A program made the position numbers and the translations under genes. From Dyella sedimenti (lineage in GTDB: Bacteria; Pseudomonadota; Gammaproteobacteria; Xanthomonadales; Rhodanobacteraceae): a stretch of DNA of 64,000 nucleotides. Below are positions 44,651 through 53,580 of this stretch, piece by piece (position 1 is the stretch's first letter; every line of letters starts with the position of its first letter). The stretch covers positions 372,001-436,000 of the forward strand of contig NZ_JAKWJO010000001.1 of NCBI RefSeq assembly GCF_022760995.1, in the 5' to 3' direction. The notes under the pieces are model-generated. The model was not told the DNA's origin and did no database searches. It worked only from the letters and a program-made list of their open reading frames with translations.

Positions 44651-46396
44651 TCAGCCATCCTCCTCCGCATCCGCCACGAACTTCCCTTCCTCCGCCAGCT
44701 GCGCAAACAACCCGCCCTGGCGGATCAAGTCCTCGAACTTGCCCTGTTCCACCAGTCGGCCCTGGTCCAGCACGAGGATCAGGTCGGCATGGCGCACGGT
44801 GGACAGGCGGTGCGCGATCACGAAGGTGGTGCGGCCCACGGTGAGCCGGTCGAGCGCGCGCTGGATGCGCGCCTCGGTGGCGTTGTCCAGCGCGCTGGTG
44901 GCCTCGTCCAGGATCAGGATCGGCGCGTCCTTGAGCATGGCGCGCGCGATCGCCAGGCGCTGGCGCTCGCCGCCCGACAACGAGCGGCCGCGCTCGGCCA
45001 CCAGGGTTTCCAGTCCTTCCGGCTTGCGCGCGATGAAGGCCGCCGCTTCCGCCGCCGCCACGGCCGAGGCGATGGCCGCGTCGTCCGCCTCCGGGTTGCC
45101 CACGCGCAGGTTTTCCAGGATCGAGCGGTAGAACATGCCCGCGTCCTGGAACACCACGCCGATGTTCCTGCGCAGCGATTCCAGCGTCACCTCGCGCACG
45201 TCGTGGCCGTCGATGGTGACGCGGCCGGCGCTGGGGTCGTAGGCGCGGTAGAGCAGGCTCAGCGCCGTGCTCTTGCCGGCGCCGGTCGGTCCCACCAGGG
45301 CGATGGTGCTGCCCGGCGCGGCGCGGAAATTCAGGTCGTGCAGGGCGGGCTGCACCGGGTCGTAGCCGAAGCTGACGTGCTTGAACACCACCTCGCCGCG
45401 CACGCGCGGCAGTTCGATGGCGCCGGGGCGGTCCTCGATCTCCGCCTTGCGGTCCAGCACGGTGAAGAAATCGCGCAGCGACTGCGACTGGAAGAACAGG
45501 TTGGAGAGGAAGGTGGCGAACTGCTCCAGCCGGCCGATCAGCAGCATCGAGAAGCCCACGAAGCTGACGATGCCGCCCACGCTGATTTCCCCGCGCGCAT
45601 GCAGCGCCGCGCCCACCGCGAAGATCGCCACGATGGTCAGCGTACTTGCCGCGCGGTTGAGCACCGAGAGGATCGCCCAGCCGCGCAGCACCGGGTATTG
45701 CGCGTCCAGCGTGCGCGTCATCAGCTCGCGCAGCGCGCGTGACTCGGCGGCCAGCCGGGTGAAGCTCTGCACCACCGTCACGTTGCCGAACACGTCGCCG
45801 GCGCGCGTGGCGATTTCCTGGTGCAGCTCCTCCACCTCGCCCTGGGCCCGGTGCGTGCGCCGCACCGCCACCGCGTTGAACACCGAGAAGCACACCAGCA
45901 GGGCGATCATCAGCAACGCCAGCTTCCAGTTCAGCGCCAGCGCCACCGGCACCATCACCACGATCGACAGCAGCGTGGCGAGATGTTCGCGGAAGAAGCT
46001 CAACCACAGGTTGAACAGGTTGCCCACGCCCACGTTCATGATGCGCGACAGCCGTCCCGTGTGGTACTCGCCATGGAACGACAAGGGCATCGACGCGGCG
46101 TGCTCGAAGAACAGCGCGATGGCCGCCAGGCGCCGCCGGTGCGCCAGCCGGTCGGCATGCAGCGACACCCACACGTTGGCCAGCACGCCGGCGAAACCCA
46201 CGCCCGCCCACAACGCGATCAGCCGGGGTGCCCGGCGCCCGCTGCCGGACAGCGCGTCCACCACCCGGCCGAACAGCACCGGCTCCAGGAAGAACACGCC
46301 GGCCAGCGCGAGGTTGGCCAGCGCCAGCGTGATCGCCAGCTTCCGCTCGGGCGCGAGCAGCCCGATGACGCGCAGGTACAGGCGCAGGAACGACAT
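44651..46396 (-). CDS. NdvA-like ABC exporter (fused permease-ATPase)
   Basis: A 581-residue half transporter: six transmembrane helices (about 15-300) followed by an ATPase with Walker A GPTGAGKST, Q-loop VVFQDAGMF, signature LSGGERQRLA and Walker B ILILDEATSAL. The N-terminal sequence resembles cyclic beta-1,2-glucan exporters (NdvA/ChvA). The substrate is inferred from that resemblance only; no glucan synthase lies nearby. ATG 46396 follows AAGGAG at eight bases. It functions as a homodimer. Confidence 0.85.
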   Translation of the reverse strand: MSFLRLYLRVIGLLAPERKLAITLALANLALAGVFFLEPVLFGRVVDALSGSGRRAPRLIALWAGVGFAGVLANVWVSLHADRLAHRRRLAAIALFFEHAASMPLSFHGEYHTGRLSRIMNVGVGNLFNLWLSFFREHLATLLSIVVMVPVALALNWKLALLMIALLVCFSVFNAVAVRRTHRAQGEVEELHQEIATRAGDVFGNVTVVQSFTRLAAESRALRELMTRTLDAQYPVLRGWAILSVLNRAASTLTIVAIFAVGAALHARGEISVGGIVSFVGFSMLLIGRLEQFATFLSNLFFQSQSLRDFFTVLDRKAEIEDRPGAIELPRVRGEVVFKHVSFGYDPVQPALHDLNFRAAPGSTIALVGPTGAGKSTALSLLYRAYDPSAGRVTIDGHDVREVTLESLRRNIGVVFQDAGMFYRSILENLRVGNPEADDAAIASAVAAAEAAAFIARKPEGLETLVAERGRSLSGGERQRLAIARAMLKDAPILILDEATSALDNATEARIQRALDRLTVGRTTFVIAHRLSTVRHADLILVLDQGRLVEQGKFEDLIRQGGLFAQLAEEGKFVADAEEDG

Positions 46397-46548
46397 GCCT
46401 AGGCTCCTTGTGGCAAGCGGCCGTCTCGACGTCCGCTCCTGGCCACAGAGGCTAGCCGATGCCGGTGTCGCCGGGCAGTGGAGGAGGCTTGCGGCGGCGA
46501 GGTCCGGCGCGCAAGCTGCGGGCCTGTTTTCCTTCGTGAGCGAGCCCC

Positions 46549-47568
<1,020 letters not shown>

Positions 47569-47584
47569 GAGCGACTCTTTTGCG

Positions 47585-47631
47585 CGTCATCCCGGCGCAC
47601 CCCACAAAAGGGGGCAAGGGCCGGGATGACG
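47585..47631. repeat. Family C palindrome
   Basis: CGTCATCCCGGC (47585-47596) and GCCGGGATGACG (47620-47631) are perfect 12-bp arms over a 23-base loop, with the pairing continuing imperfectly outward (CTCTT/AAGAG). It lies between the convergent ltaE and PHA depolymerase genes and is a likely bidirectional terminator. Confidence 0.85.
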
Positions 47632-47667
47632 AGCGAAGAGCGGGAGGCCCCCTCCCAACGAGGTGAC

Positions 47668-48915
47668 TTACCTCTTCTCCGCCTTGCGGATGAACTCCCG
47701 CACCTGCGGGTACACCTTCTCGCGCCAGCGCCGGCCGCTGAAGATGCCGTAGTGGCCCGCGCCCTGCACCACGTGGTGCGCGCGGCGGTTGGAAGGGATG
47801 CCGCTGCACAGGTCGTGCGCGGCTTCGGTCTGGCCCAGGCCAGCGATGTCGTCGAGCTCGCCCTCGATGGTGAGCAGGGCGGTGTCGGTGATCGCCGCGG
47901 GACGTACGCGTTCGCCGAACACGTCCCACAGGCCGCGCGGCAGCAGGAACTGCTGGAACACGGTGGAGATGGTGTCCAGGTAGAACTCGGCCGGCATGTC
48001 GAGCACCGCGTTGTACTCGTCGTAGAACTTGCGGTGCGCCTCGGCGTCTTCCTGGTCGCCGCGCAGCAGGTTCTCATAGAAGTCCCAGTGCGAATTGACG
48101 TGCCGGCCGGGGTTCATCGCGATGAATCCCGCGTGCTGCAGGAAGCCGGGGTAGACCTCGCGGCCGCGGCCCGGGTAGTTCAGCGGCACGGTATGGATCA
48201 CGTTGCTCTTGAACCAGCTCAGCGGGTGCGTGGTGGCCAGGTTGTTGACGCCGGTGGGGTTGCTGCGCGGCTCGATCGGGCCGCCCATCATGGTCATGCT
48301 GAGCGGAGTGTCCTCGCCGTGCGCGGCCATCAGCGATACCGCGGCCAGCACCGGCACCGTCGGCTGGCAGACCGAGATGACGTGGACGCTTTTGGCGCCG
48401 ATATGGCGGATGAATGCCTGGATGTACGCCACGTAGTCGTCCAGGTGGAACGCGCCCTCGCTGGCCGGCACCATGCGCGCGTCGACCCAGTCGGTGATGT
48501 AGACCTTGTGGTCGTTGAGCAGGGTGCGCACGGTGTCGCGCAGCAGGGTGGCGTGATGGCCCGACAGCGGCGCCACCACCAGCACGACCGGATCGTTCTT
48601 CAGCCGCTCGATGATCTCCGGATCGTCGCTGAAGCGCTTGAAGCGCTTGAGCTGGCAGAACGGCATGTCCAGCACCACGCGCTCGATCACGGCGATTTCC
48701 TGCCCGTGCGCGGTGACCTGCTGGAGGTTGAAGGCGGGCTTCTCGTAGTCCTTGCCGAGGCGGTGCAGCAGCTCGTAGCCGGCCGCCATGCGCTGGGCTC
48801 CCGGTACCCGCGAGAACGGGCTGGAGAGGTCGCTGAACATCTTCGCGCTGGCTTCGGCGTAATGGCTCAGTGGGCCGAGGACGGCACGTTGCCACTCATG
48901 GATCTGATAGAGCAT
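47668..48915 (-). CDS. phaZ: Intracellular polyhydroxyalkanoate depolymerase
   Basis: A 415-residue protein of the PhaZ intracellular depolymerase family. It begins MLYQIHEWQRAVLGPL, typical of the family, and has the cysteine nucleophile box SVCQPTVPVLAA in place of a serine lipase box, as in Ralstonia PhaZ. Later Asp and His (ELDDIAGLGQT and GAGHYGIFSGRRWR) complete the triad. It mobilises stored polyester to hydroxy acids. No PHA synthase lies in this window. The start at 48915 matches the family; the ORF remains open to 48987. Confidence 0.92.
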   Translation of the reverse strand: MLYQIHEWQRAVLGPLSHYAEASAKMFSDLSSPFSRVPGAQRMAAGYELLHRLGKDYEKPAFNLQQVTAHGQEIAVIERVVLDMPFCQLKRFKRFSDDPEIIERLKNDPVVLVVAPLSGHHATLLRDTVRTLLNDHKVYITDWVDARMVPASEGAFHLDDYVAYIQAFIRHIGAKSVHVISVCQPTVPVLAAVSLMAAHGEDTPLSMTMMGGPIEPRSNPTGVNNLATTHPLSWFKSNVIHTVPLNYPGRGREVYPGFLQHAGFIAMNPGRHVNSHWDFYENLLRGDQEDAEAHRKFYDEYNAVLDMPAEFYLDTISTVFQQFLLPRGLWDVFGERVRPAAITDTALLTIEGELDDIAGLGQTEAAHDLCSGIPSNRRAHHVVQGAGHYGIFSGRRWREKVYPQVREFIRKAEKR

Positions 48916-49013
48916 GTAGGACAAACCGGAAGCATCGGAGAGGCGATATCTTACTCGGTTTGTTGGCGGCGTGTTGCGGTGCCGCATCGTCTCATGGTTT
49001 TTGAATCAGTCGC

Positions 49014-49760
49014 TTACGCGCGGCGGCAGAGCAGCAGCAGCTCGTCCACGCCGGGGCCGGCGGCCGCCATGCCACCTTGCCAGCGCAGCGGTTTCTGCAG
49101 GCGCAGGCCCAGCGGCATGATCACGTGGTTGTACCACCACAGGGCGCGCTCGCGCCGGTGCGTGAGATACCACTGGCCCAGCCCGAGCAGGGTGGAAGAG
49201 GCCGGCTGCATGCCGTAGACGGCGCTCTGCTCGATGCTCCAGCCGTGGGCGGCCAGGCGGTCGGCGATCTGCGCCGGCTCGTAGCGACGGTAGTGCCCTA
49301 CGAATTCGTCGAACCCGCTCCAGGCCGACATGTGCAGCGGCACGGAAAGCAGCAGGCGCGCATCCGCGGCGGCCACGCGCGACAGCTCGCGCAGCGCCTT
49401 GTCGTCGTCCAGCACGTGCTCGAGGATGTCGAGCGCGCAGATCAGGTCGAAACCGGCGTCGGGGCAGGGCAGGGCGGTGATGGCGCCCCGGATGGCGCTA
49501 GCGCCCAGGGCGCGCAGTCCAGCGAGCGCCTTCTGGCTGATGTCGACGAAGCAGGTGCCATCCAGCGGCAGGCGCGGACGCAGCCCCGGCGCCACCTCGA
49601 GGCGTCGCGGCAGCGCCATGGCCAGTTCGCGCACCATCGGCCAGGTGTTGAAGCGCCCGGGATCGACCAGCCGCGAGCCGCCCCACAGCGACTCGTAGAA
49701 CTTCTGGTTGATCCGGGTAAGTTCCGCGGCGGTATGGCGTGGCAAGGCAAGCGTCGGCAT
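49014..49760 (-). CDS. Class I SAM-dependent methyltransferase-like protein
   Basis: A 248-residue protein with a methyltransferase type 11 pattern. The core has CFVDISQKALAGLRALGA, ITALPCPDAGFDLICALDILEHVLDDDKAL and LLLSVPLHMSAWSGFDEFVGHYRRY. The usual glycine-rich motif I (xDxGxGxG) is changed to LEVAPGLRPRLPLDG, which keeps a Gly and Pro but not the full pattern. The target is unknown; the FGHYRRY-like segment is common in sugar or lipid methyltransferases. The start is 49760 or 49784. Confidence 0.8.
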   Translation of the reverse strand: MPTLALPRHTAAELTRINQKFYESLWGGSRLVDPGRFNTWPMVRELAMALPRRLEVAPGLRPRLPLDGTCFVDISQKALAGLRALGASAIRGAITALPCPDAGFDLICALDILEHVLDDDKALRELSRVAAADARLLLSVPLHMSAWSGFDEFVGHYRRYEPAQIADRLAAHGWSIEQSAVYGMQPASSTLLGLGQWYLTHRRERALWWYNHVIMPLGLRLQKPLRWQGGMAAAGPGVDELLLLCRRA

Positions 49761-49802
49761 ACGCGCAGTGTGGTCGGAATACACCTCACGCGGATGTGAA
49801 GC

Positions 49803-50300
49803 TCAGCCGATCCTGCGCAATTCGGTGCGTGCGATCACATCCTGCAGGGCGCGCTGGCGAGGATCGAAGGCCGCCACGCCGAACCAGAGCGCCCAGGCGG
49901 CGGCCAGCGCCCACAGCGCCGCGCGCGCGCCGATCCAGGGCGCCAGCGCCAACAGCAGCAGGGGCGCCGCGCCGGCCAGCAGGCGCAGCAGCGCGCGTGC
50001 CGGCGAGAGGCGGCCGCCCTGCGTATCGGTGACGCGGATGCGCCAGGGCCGCATGCCCAGGGTCTGCCCGCCGCGCAGCCACGAGGCCAGGAAATAGGCC
50101 GACACCACCAGCCCTTGCAGCGGCTGGTACCACCAGGCGATGCGCGCGCCATCGTTGCTGACCAGCTGGCCGCCGGTCAGCCGCTGGCACACGTAGCCGA
50201 CCACCATCACGATGGCCAGCACGGCGAGCAGGTCGTAGAGCAGGGCGGCCAGTCGGCGCCAGAGCGGGCAGGTGGCGGCGGGGGCGGGGCGGGCATTCAT
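49803..50300 (-). CDS. RDD-family membrane protein
   Basis: A 165-residue protein with four transmembrane segments and the RDD signature at the first (CPLWRRLAALLYDLLAVL) and later (GQTLGMRPWRIRVTDTQGG). Function is unknown; some RDD proteins act as ion antiporters. The start at 50300 (MNARPAPAATC) was chosen because the family pattern begins there. It is divergent from xerD. Confidence 0.88.
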   Translation of the reverse strand: MNARPAPAATCPLWRRLAALLYDLLAVLAIVMVVGYVCQRLTGGQLVSNDGARIAWWYQPLQGLVVSAYFLASWLRGGQTLGMRPWRIRVTDTQGGRLSPARALLRLLAGAAPLLLLALAPWIGARAALWALAAAWALWFGVAAFDPRQRALQDVIARTELRRIG

Positions 50301-50367
50301 CACGGGAACACGTCGGCGGAGGGCAATGGCGCTTGCACGCAGGAAGGCCGGCGGCGAGCATCGCCCC

Positions 50368-51279
50368 ATGCAGCAAGATTCCCCAAGTATCGCCGAAGCC
50401 GATCGTCTGAGCATTGCCGCCTTCCTCGAACGGGTATGGTCCGAGGATGGGCTGTCCGACCGCACGCTCGACGCCTACCGCCGCGACCTCGAAGGACTGG
50501 CGCGCTGGCTGGGCGAGCGCGGCCTCGGCCTGCGCAGCGCCCAGCGCCAGCACCTTTCCGCCTACCACGGCAGCCAGCCAGTGGCGGTGCGTTCGCTGGC
50601 GCGGCGGCAATCGTCGTTCCGGCGCTACTACGCCTACCTGGCGCGCACCGAGCCCGGTTTCGACGATCCCACCCTGTTGATCGAGCGGCCCAAGACCCCG
50701 CGCAGCCTGCCCAAGGCGCTGGCCGAGCGGGAGATCGAGCGGCTGCTCGACGCGCCGGACGTGGGCACCACGCTGGGCCTGCGCGACCGCGCCATGCTGG
50801 AGCTGATGTACGCCTCCGGGCTGCGTGTCTCGGAGCTGGTCGAGCTGCCGCTGGCCGCGCTCAACCTGCGCCAGGGCGTGGTGCGGGTGACCGGCAAGGG
50901 CGGCAAGGACCGACTGGTGCCCATCGGCGAGGTGGCCGCCGGGCATATCGAGGCCTACCTGGCCACGGCGCGGCCGGTGCTGGCGCGCGGCCGCCAGCCG
51001 GCGGCGCTGTTCCTCAGCAAGCGCGGCGAGGGCATGACCCGCCAGATGTTCTGGACCCTGGTCAAGCGCTATGCCGTGGGCGTGGGCATCGTGGCCAAGC
51101 GCATCTCGCCGCACGTGCTGCGCCACTCCTTCGCCACCCACCTGCTCAACCACGGCGCCGACCTGCGCGCGCTGCAGATGCTGCTGGGACACAGCGCGCT
51201 GAGCACCACGCAGATCTACACGCTGGTGGCGAAGGAAGGGCTGAAGCGGCTGCATGCGCAGCATCATCCGAGGGGATGA
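50368..51279 (+). CDS. xerD: Site-specific tyrosine recombinase XerD
   Basis: A 303-residue tyrosine recombinase that resolves chromosome dimers at dif with XerC and FtsK. The catalytic residues are Arg in YASGLRVSELVEL, Lys in GKGGKDRLVPIG, His and Arg in SPHVLRHSFATHLL, His in LGHSALSTTQIYT and the nucleophile Tyr there (about residue 284). The SAM-like N-terminal domain is complete (IAAFLERVWSEDGLSDRTLDAYRRDL split). Its neighbour dsbC is the usual gammaproteobacterial partner. Confidence 0.96.
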   Translation: MQQDSPSIAEADRLSIAAFLERVWSEDGLSDRTLDAYRRDLEGLARWLGERGLGLRSAQRQHLSAYHGSQPVAVRSLARRQSSFRRYYAYLARTEPGFDDPTLLIERPKTPRSLPKALAEREIERLLDAPDVGTTLGLRDRAMLELMYASGLRVSELVELPLAALNLRQGVVRVTGKGGKDRLVPIGEVAAGHIEAYLATARPVLARGRQPAALFLSKRGEGMTRQMFWTLVKRYAVGVGIVAKRISPHVLRHSFATHLLNHGADLRALQMLLGHSALSTTQIYTLVAKEGLKRLHAQHHPRG

Positions 51280-51296
51280 AGGAAGGGACGAGTGAT

Positions 51297-51406
51297 GAGT
51301 AGCGAGGGCGCAAGTCCGCACGCTTTTCTTGCATCGCCGCGGCCCGGAAACCTGGCTACGGCATCAAGTCGCTTCTCCGACTGCCGGACTTGCGCCCTCG
51401 CCACTC
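51297..51406. repeat. Family B inverted repeat
   Basis: Arms at 51297-51318 and 51385-51406 (22 bp, one mismatch) share the sequence AGCGAGGGCGCAAGTCCG with the family B arm nested at 44490. The loop is 66 bases. It fills the xerD-dsbC gap. Confidence 0.85.
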
Positions 51407-51484
51407 GCCCCTAACCCCTGGCCGACGCTGTGAGAAGATAAGCCTCCCCTGGTCCCCAAGCCGCGCCCCCGCCCGAGGTCCCCG

Positions 51485-52246
51485 ATGTTCAAGCAATGGT
51501 TGCTGGCCCTGTGCGTCAGCGGTTTCGCGCTCAATGCCTGCGCCGCGCCGGATGGCGCCGCGGCCGGGCCCGAGGCCGCCGTGCGCAAGGCGGTGCTGTC
51601 CTTCGCGCCCAAGGTGAGCATCGACTCGATCAAGCCGGCGCCGATGCCGGGCTTCTACCAGGTGATCGCCTCGGGCCAACTGGTGTACGTCAGCACCGAC
51701 GGCAAGTACATGATGAACGGCGACCTGATCGACCTGGGCGCCCACAAGAACGTCAGCGACGACGGCTGGGCCGCCTTCCGCAAGGCCGAGCTGGCCAAGG
51801 TGCCGGCGGCGGACCGCATCGTGTTCGGGCCGGCCAACCCGCGCTATCGGGTCACCGTGTTCACCGACGTCAATTGCGCCTACTGCCGCCAGCTGCACGA
51901 GCATGTGGCCGAGTTCAACAAGGCCGGCATCGCGCTGGAATACGTGGCCTGGCCGCGCGAGGGCGTGACCAACGAGGCCGGGCGCACCACGCCGACCTAC
52001 AACGAGATGGTCTCGGTATGGTGCGCGGCCGACCGCAAGGCCGCCTTCACCTCCGCCAAGCAGGGCAAGGCGCCGAAGGCGGCCAATTGCCCCAATCCGG
52101 TGAAGGATGAATTCGACCTGGGCGTGAAGCTGGGCGTCACCGGCACCCCGACCATCATCGCCGAGGACGGCAGCATGCTGGGCGGCTACGTGACGCCCGA
52201 GCAGATGCTGGCCCTGCTGCGCAAGCACGAGGCCGACGGCGGCTGA
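51485..52246 (+). CDS. dsbC: Thiol:disulfide isomerase DsbC
   Basis: A 253-residue periplasmic disulfide isomerase. It has a signal peptide (MFKQWLLALCVSGFALNACA), the N-terminal dimerisation domain (about 25-90, PMPGFYQVIASGQLVYVSTDG), and a thioredoxin domain with the active-site CAYC (about residue 132) and cis-Pro TGTPTIIAEDG. It corrects wrongly paired disulfides, with DsbD as its reductant. ATG 51485 follows GAGG. Confidence 0.95.
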   Translation: MFKQWLLALCVSGFALNACAAPDGAAAGPEAAVRKAVLSFAPKVSIDSIKPAPMPGFYQVIASGQLVYVSTDGKYMMNGDLIDLGAHKNVSDDGWAAFRKAELAKVPAADRIVFGPANPRYRVTVFTDVNCAYCRQLHEHVAEFNKAGIALEYVAWPREGVTNEAGRTTPTYNEMVSVWCAADRKAAFTSAKQGKAPKAANCPNPVKDEFDLGVKLGVTGTPTIIAEDGSMLGGYVTPEQMLALLRKHEADGG

Positions 52247-52289
52247 TCCAGCCGCGCATGGCGCCTAGCATGGAGCAGGGTGCCTTGTC

Positions 52290-52318
52290 TTGACCTGTTC
52301 GCGAAACCTCGATAGGCG
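52290..52318 (+). promoter_or_regulatory. Candidate promoter for the Zn-alcohol dehydrogenase
   Basis: TTGACC (52290-52295) is followed about 15-17 bp later by GATAGG/TAGGCG (52311-52318), leaving a leader of about 85 bases before the strong GAGGAG ribosome site and ATG 52408. Confidence 0.4.
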
Positions 52319-52407
52319 TCGGCCTAGACTTTCCTCTCCCCACTCACGCCAGCGATCTGCGCGAACGGCGTGGGCGCCGAATCATCGAGAACCGAGAGGA
52401 GATCACC

Positions 52408-53445
52408 ATGAAGGCACTGGTTTATCGCGGCGTGGGCGACATCGCGCTGGAGGATCGCCCGGAACCGCAGCTGCAGGAACCCGGCGATGCCGTGGTGCGG
52501 CTGCTCAAGACCACCCTGTGCGGCACCGACCTGCACATCATCAAGGGCGACGTGCCGACCTGCACGCCAGGACGCATCCTGGGCCATGAGGGCGTGGGCA
52601 TCGTCGAGCAGGCGGGGCCGGCGGTCAGCCAGTTCAAGCCCGGCGACCGGGTGCTGATCTCCTGCATCACCTCCTGCGCCAAGTGCGATTTCTGCCGCAA
52701 GGGCATGCCCTCGCATTGCCGTACCGGCGGCTGGATCCTGGGCAACGCCATCGACGGCACCCAGGCCGAGAAGGTGCGCATTCCCCATGCCGACACCAGC
52801 CTGCACCACCTGCCCGAGGGCGTGGAGGAGGAGGCCATGGTGATGCTCAGCGACATCCTGCCCACCGGCTTCGAGTGCGGCGTGCTCAACGGCAAGGTGC
52901 AGCCCGGCGGCTCGGTGGCCATCGTGGGTTCCGGCCCGGTCGGCCTGGCCGCCCTGCTCACCGCCCAGTTCTATACGCCCGCGCGCATCATCATGATCGA
53001 CCTGGACGACAACCGGCTCGCCGTGGCCCGCCAGTTCGGCGCCACCGACACGCTGAACGCGGCCGATCCCCAGCTGGTGGAGAAGGTCATGGCGATGACC
53101 GGCGGCCTGGGCGTGGACAGCGCCATCGAGGCAGTGGGCGTGCCGGCCACCTTCACCCTGTGCGAGAGCCTGATCGCCCCCGGCGGCGACATCGCCGTGC
53201 TGGGCGTGCATGGCGTGCCGGTGTCGCTGCACCTGGAACGCCTGTGGTCCCACAACATCACCCTGCACACCCGGCTGGTGGACGCGGTGACCACGCCCAT
53301 GCTGCTCAAGAGCGTGCAGGCGGGCAAGCTGCAGCCTTCACAGCTGATTACCCACCACTTCGCTCTGGCGGACATCCTCCAGGCCTACCATGCCTTCGGG
53401 CAGGCGGCCCAGAACAAGGCGTTGAAGGTGATCGTCAGCGTCTGA
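52408..53445 (+). CDS. Zinc-dependent alcohol dehydrogenase
   Basis: A 345-residue medium-chain dehydrogenase. The catalytic zinc ligands are in TLCGTDLHII and GHEGVGIVEQAG; the structural zinc Cys cluster is in SCAKCDFCRKGMPSHC; and NAD binding is at GSGPVGLAALL (about 172). It probably oxidises a small alcohol or reduces an aldehyde with NAD(H). Substrate cannot be read from sequence. An excellent ribosome site (GAGGAG) precedes ATG 52408. It stands alone. Confidence 0.94.
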   Translation: MKALVYRGVGDIALEDRPEPQLQEPGDAVVRLLKTTLCGTDLHIIKGDVPTCTPGRILGHEGVGIVEQAGPAVSQFKPGDRVLISCITSCAKCDFCRKGMPSHCRTGGWILGNAIDGTQAEKVRIPHADTSLHHLPEGVEEEAMVMLSDILPTGFECGVLNGKVQPGGSVAIVGSGPVGLAALLTAQFYTPARIIMIDLDDNRLAVARQFGATDTLNAADPQLVEKVMAMTGGLGVDSAIEAVGVPATFTLCESLIAPGGDIAVLGVHGVPVSLHLERLWSHNITLHTRLVDAVTTPMLLKSVQAGKLQPSQLITHHFALADILQAYHAFGQAAQNKALKVIVSV

Positions 53446-53580
53446 GCCTGTCCACGGCCCCTCCCCAACCCTTCCTGCGGTTCGCGGGGGAGGCTGGGAG
53501 GGGGCCCGATGTTGCGGCGCGGCGAGGCCGGGGTGCCTTGGGGTACAATAGCCGTTTCCGCATAGCCCCCCGTTCCCCGC

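Noticed and set aside
50368..51279. xerD as an integrase marking a mobile element
   Set aside because: It is the housekeeping XerD by sequence and sits with dsbC in the usual chromosomal order; no attachment sites or cargo genes flank it.
53459..53506. GC-rich hairpin upstream of purL as a purine riboswitch
   Set aside because: It is a simple CCCTCCC/GGGAGGG stem resembling the one at 60115 and lacks any purine aptamer core; most likely the terminator of the alcohol dehydrogenase.
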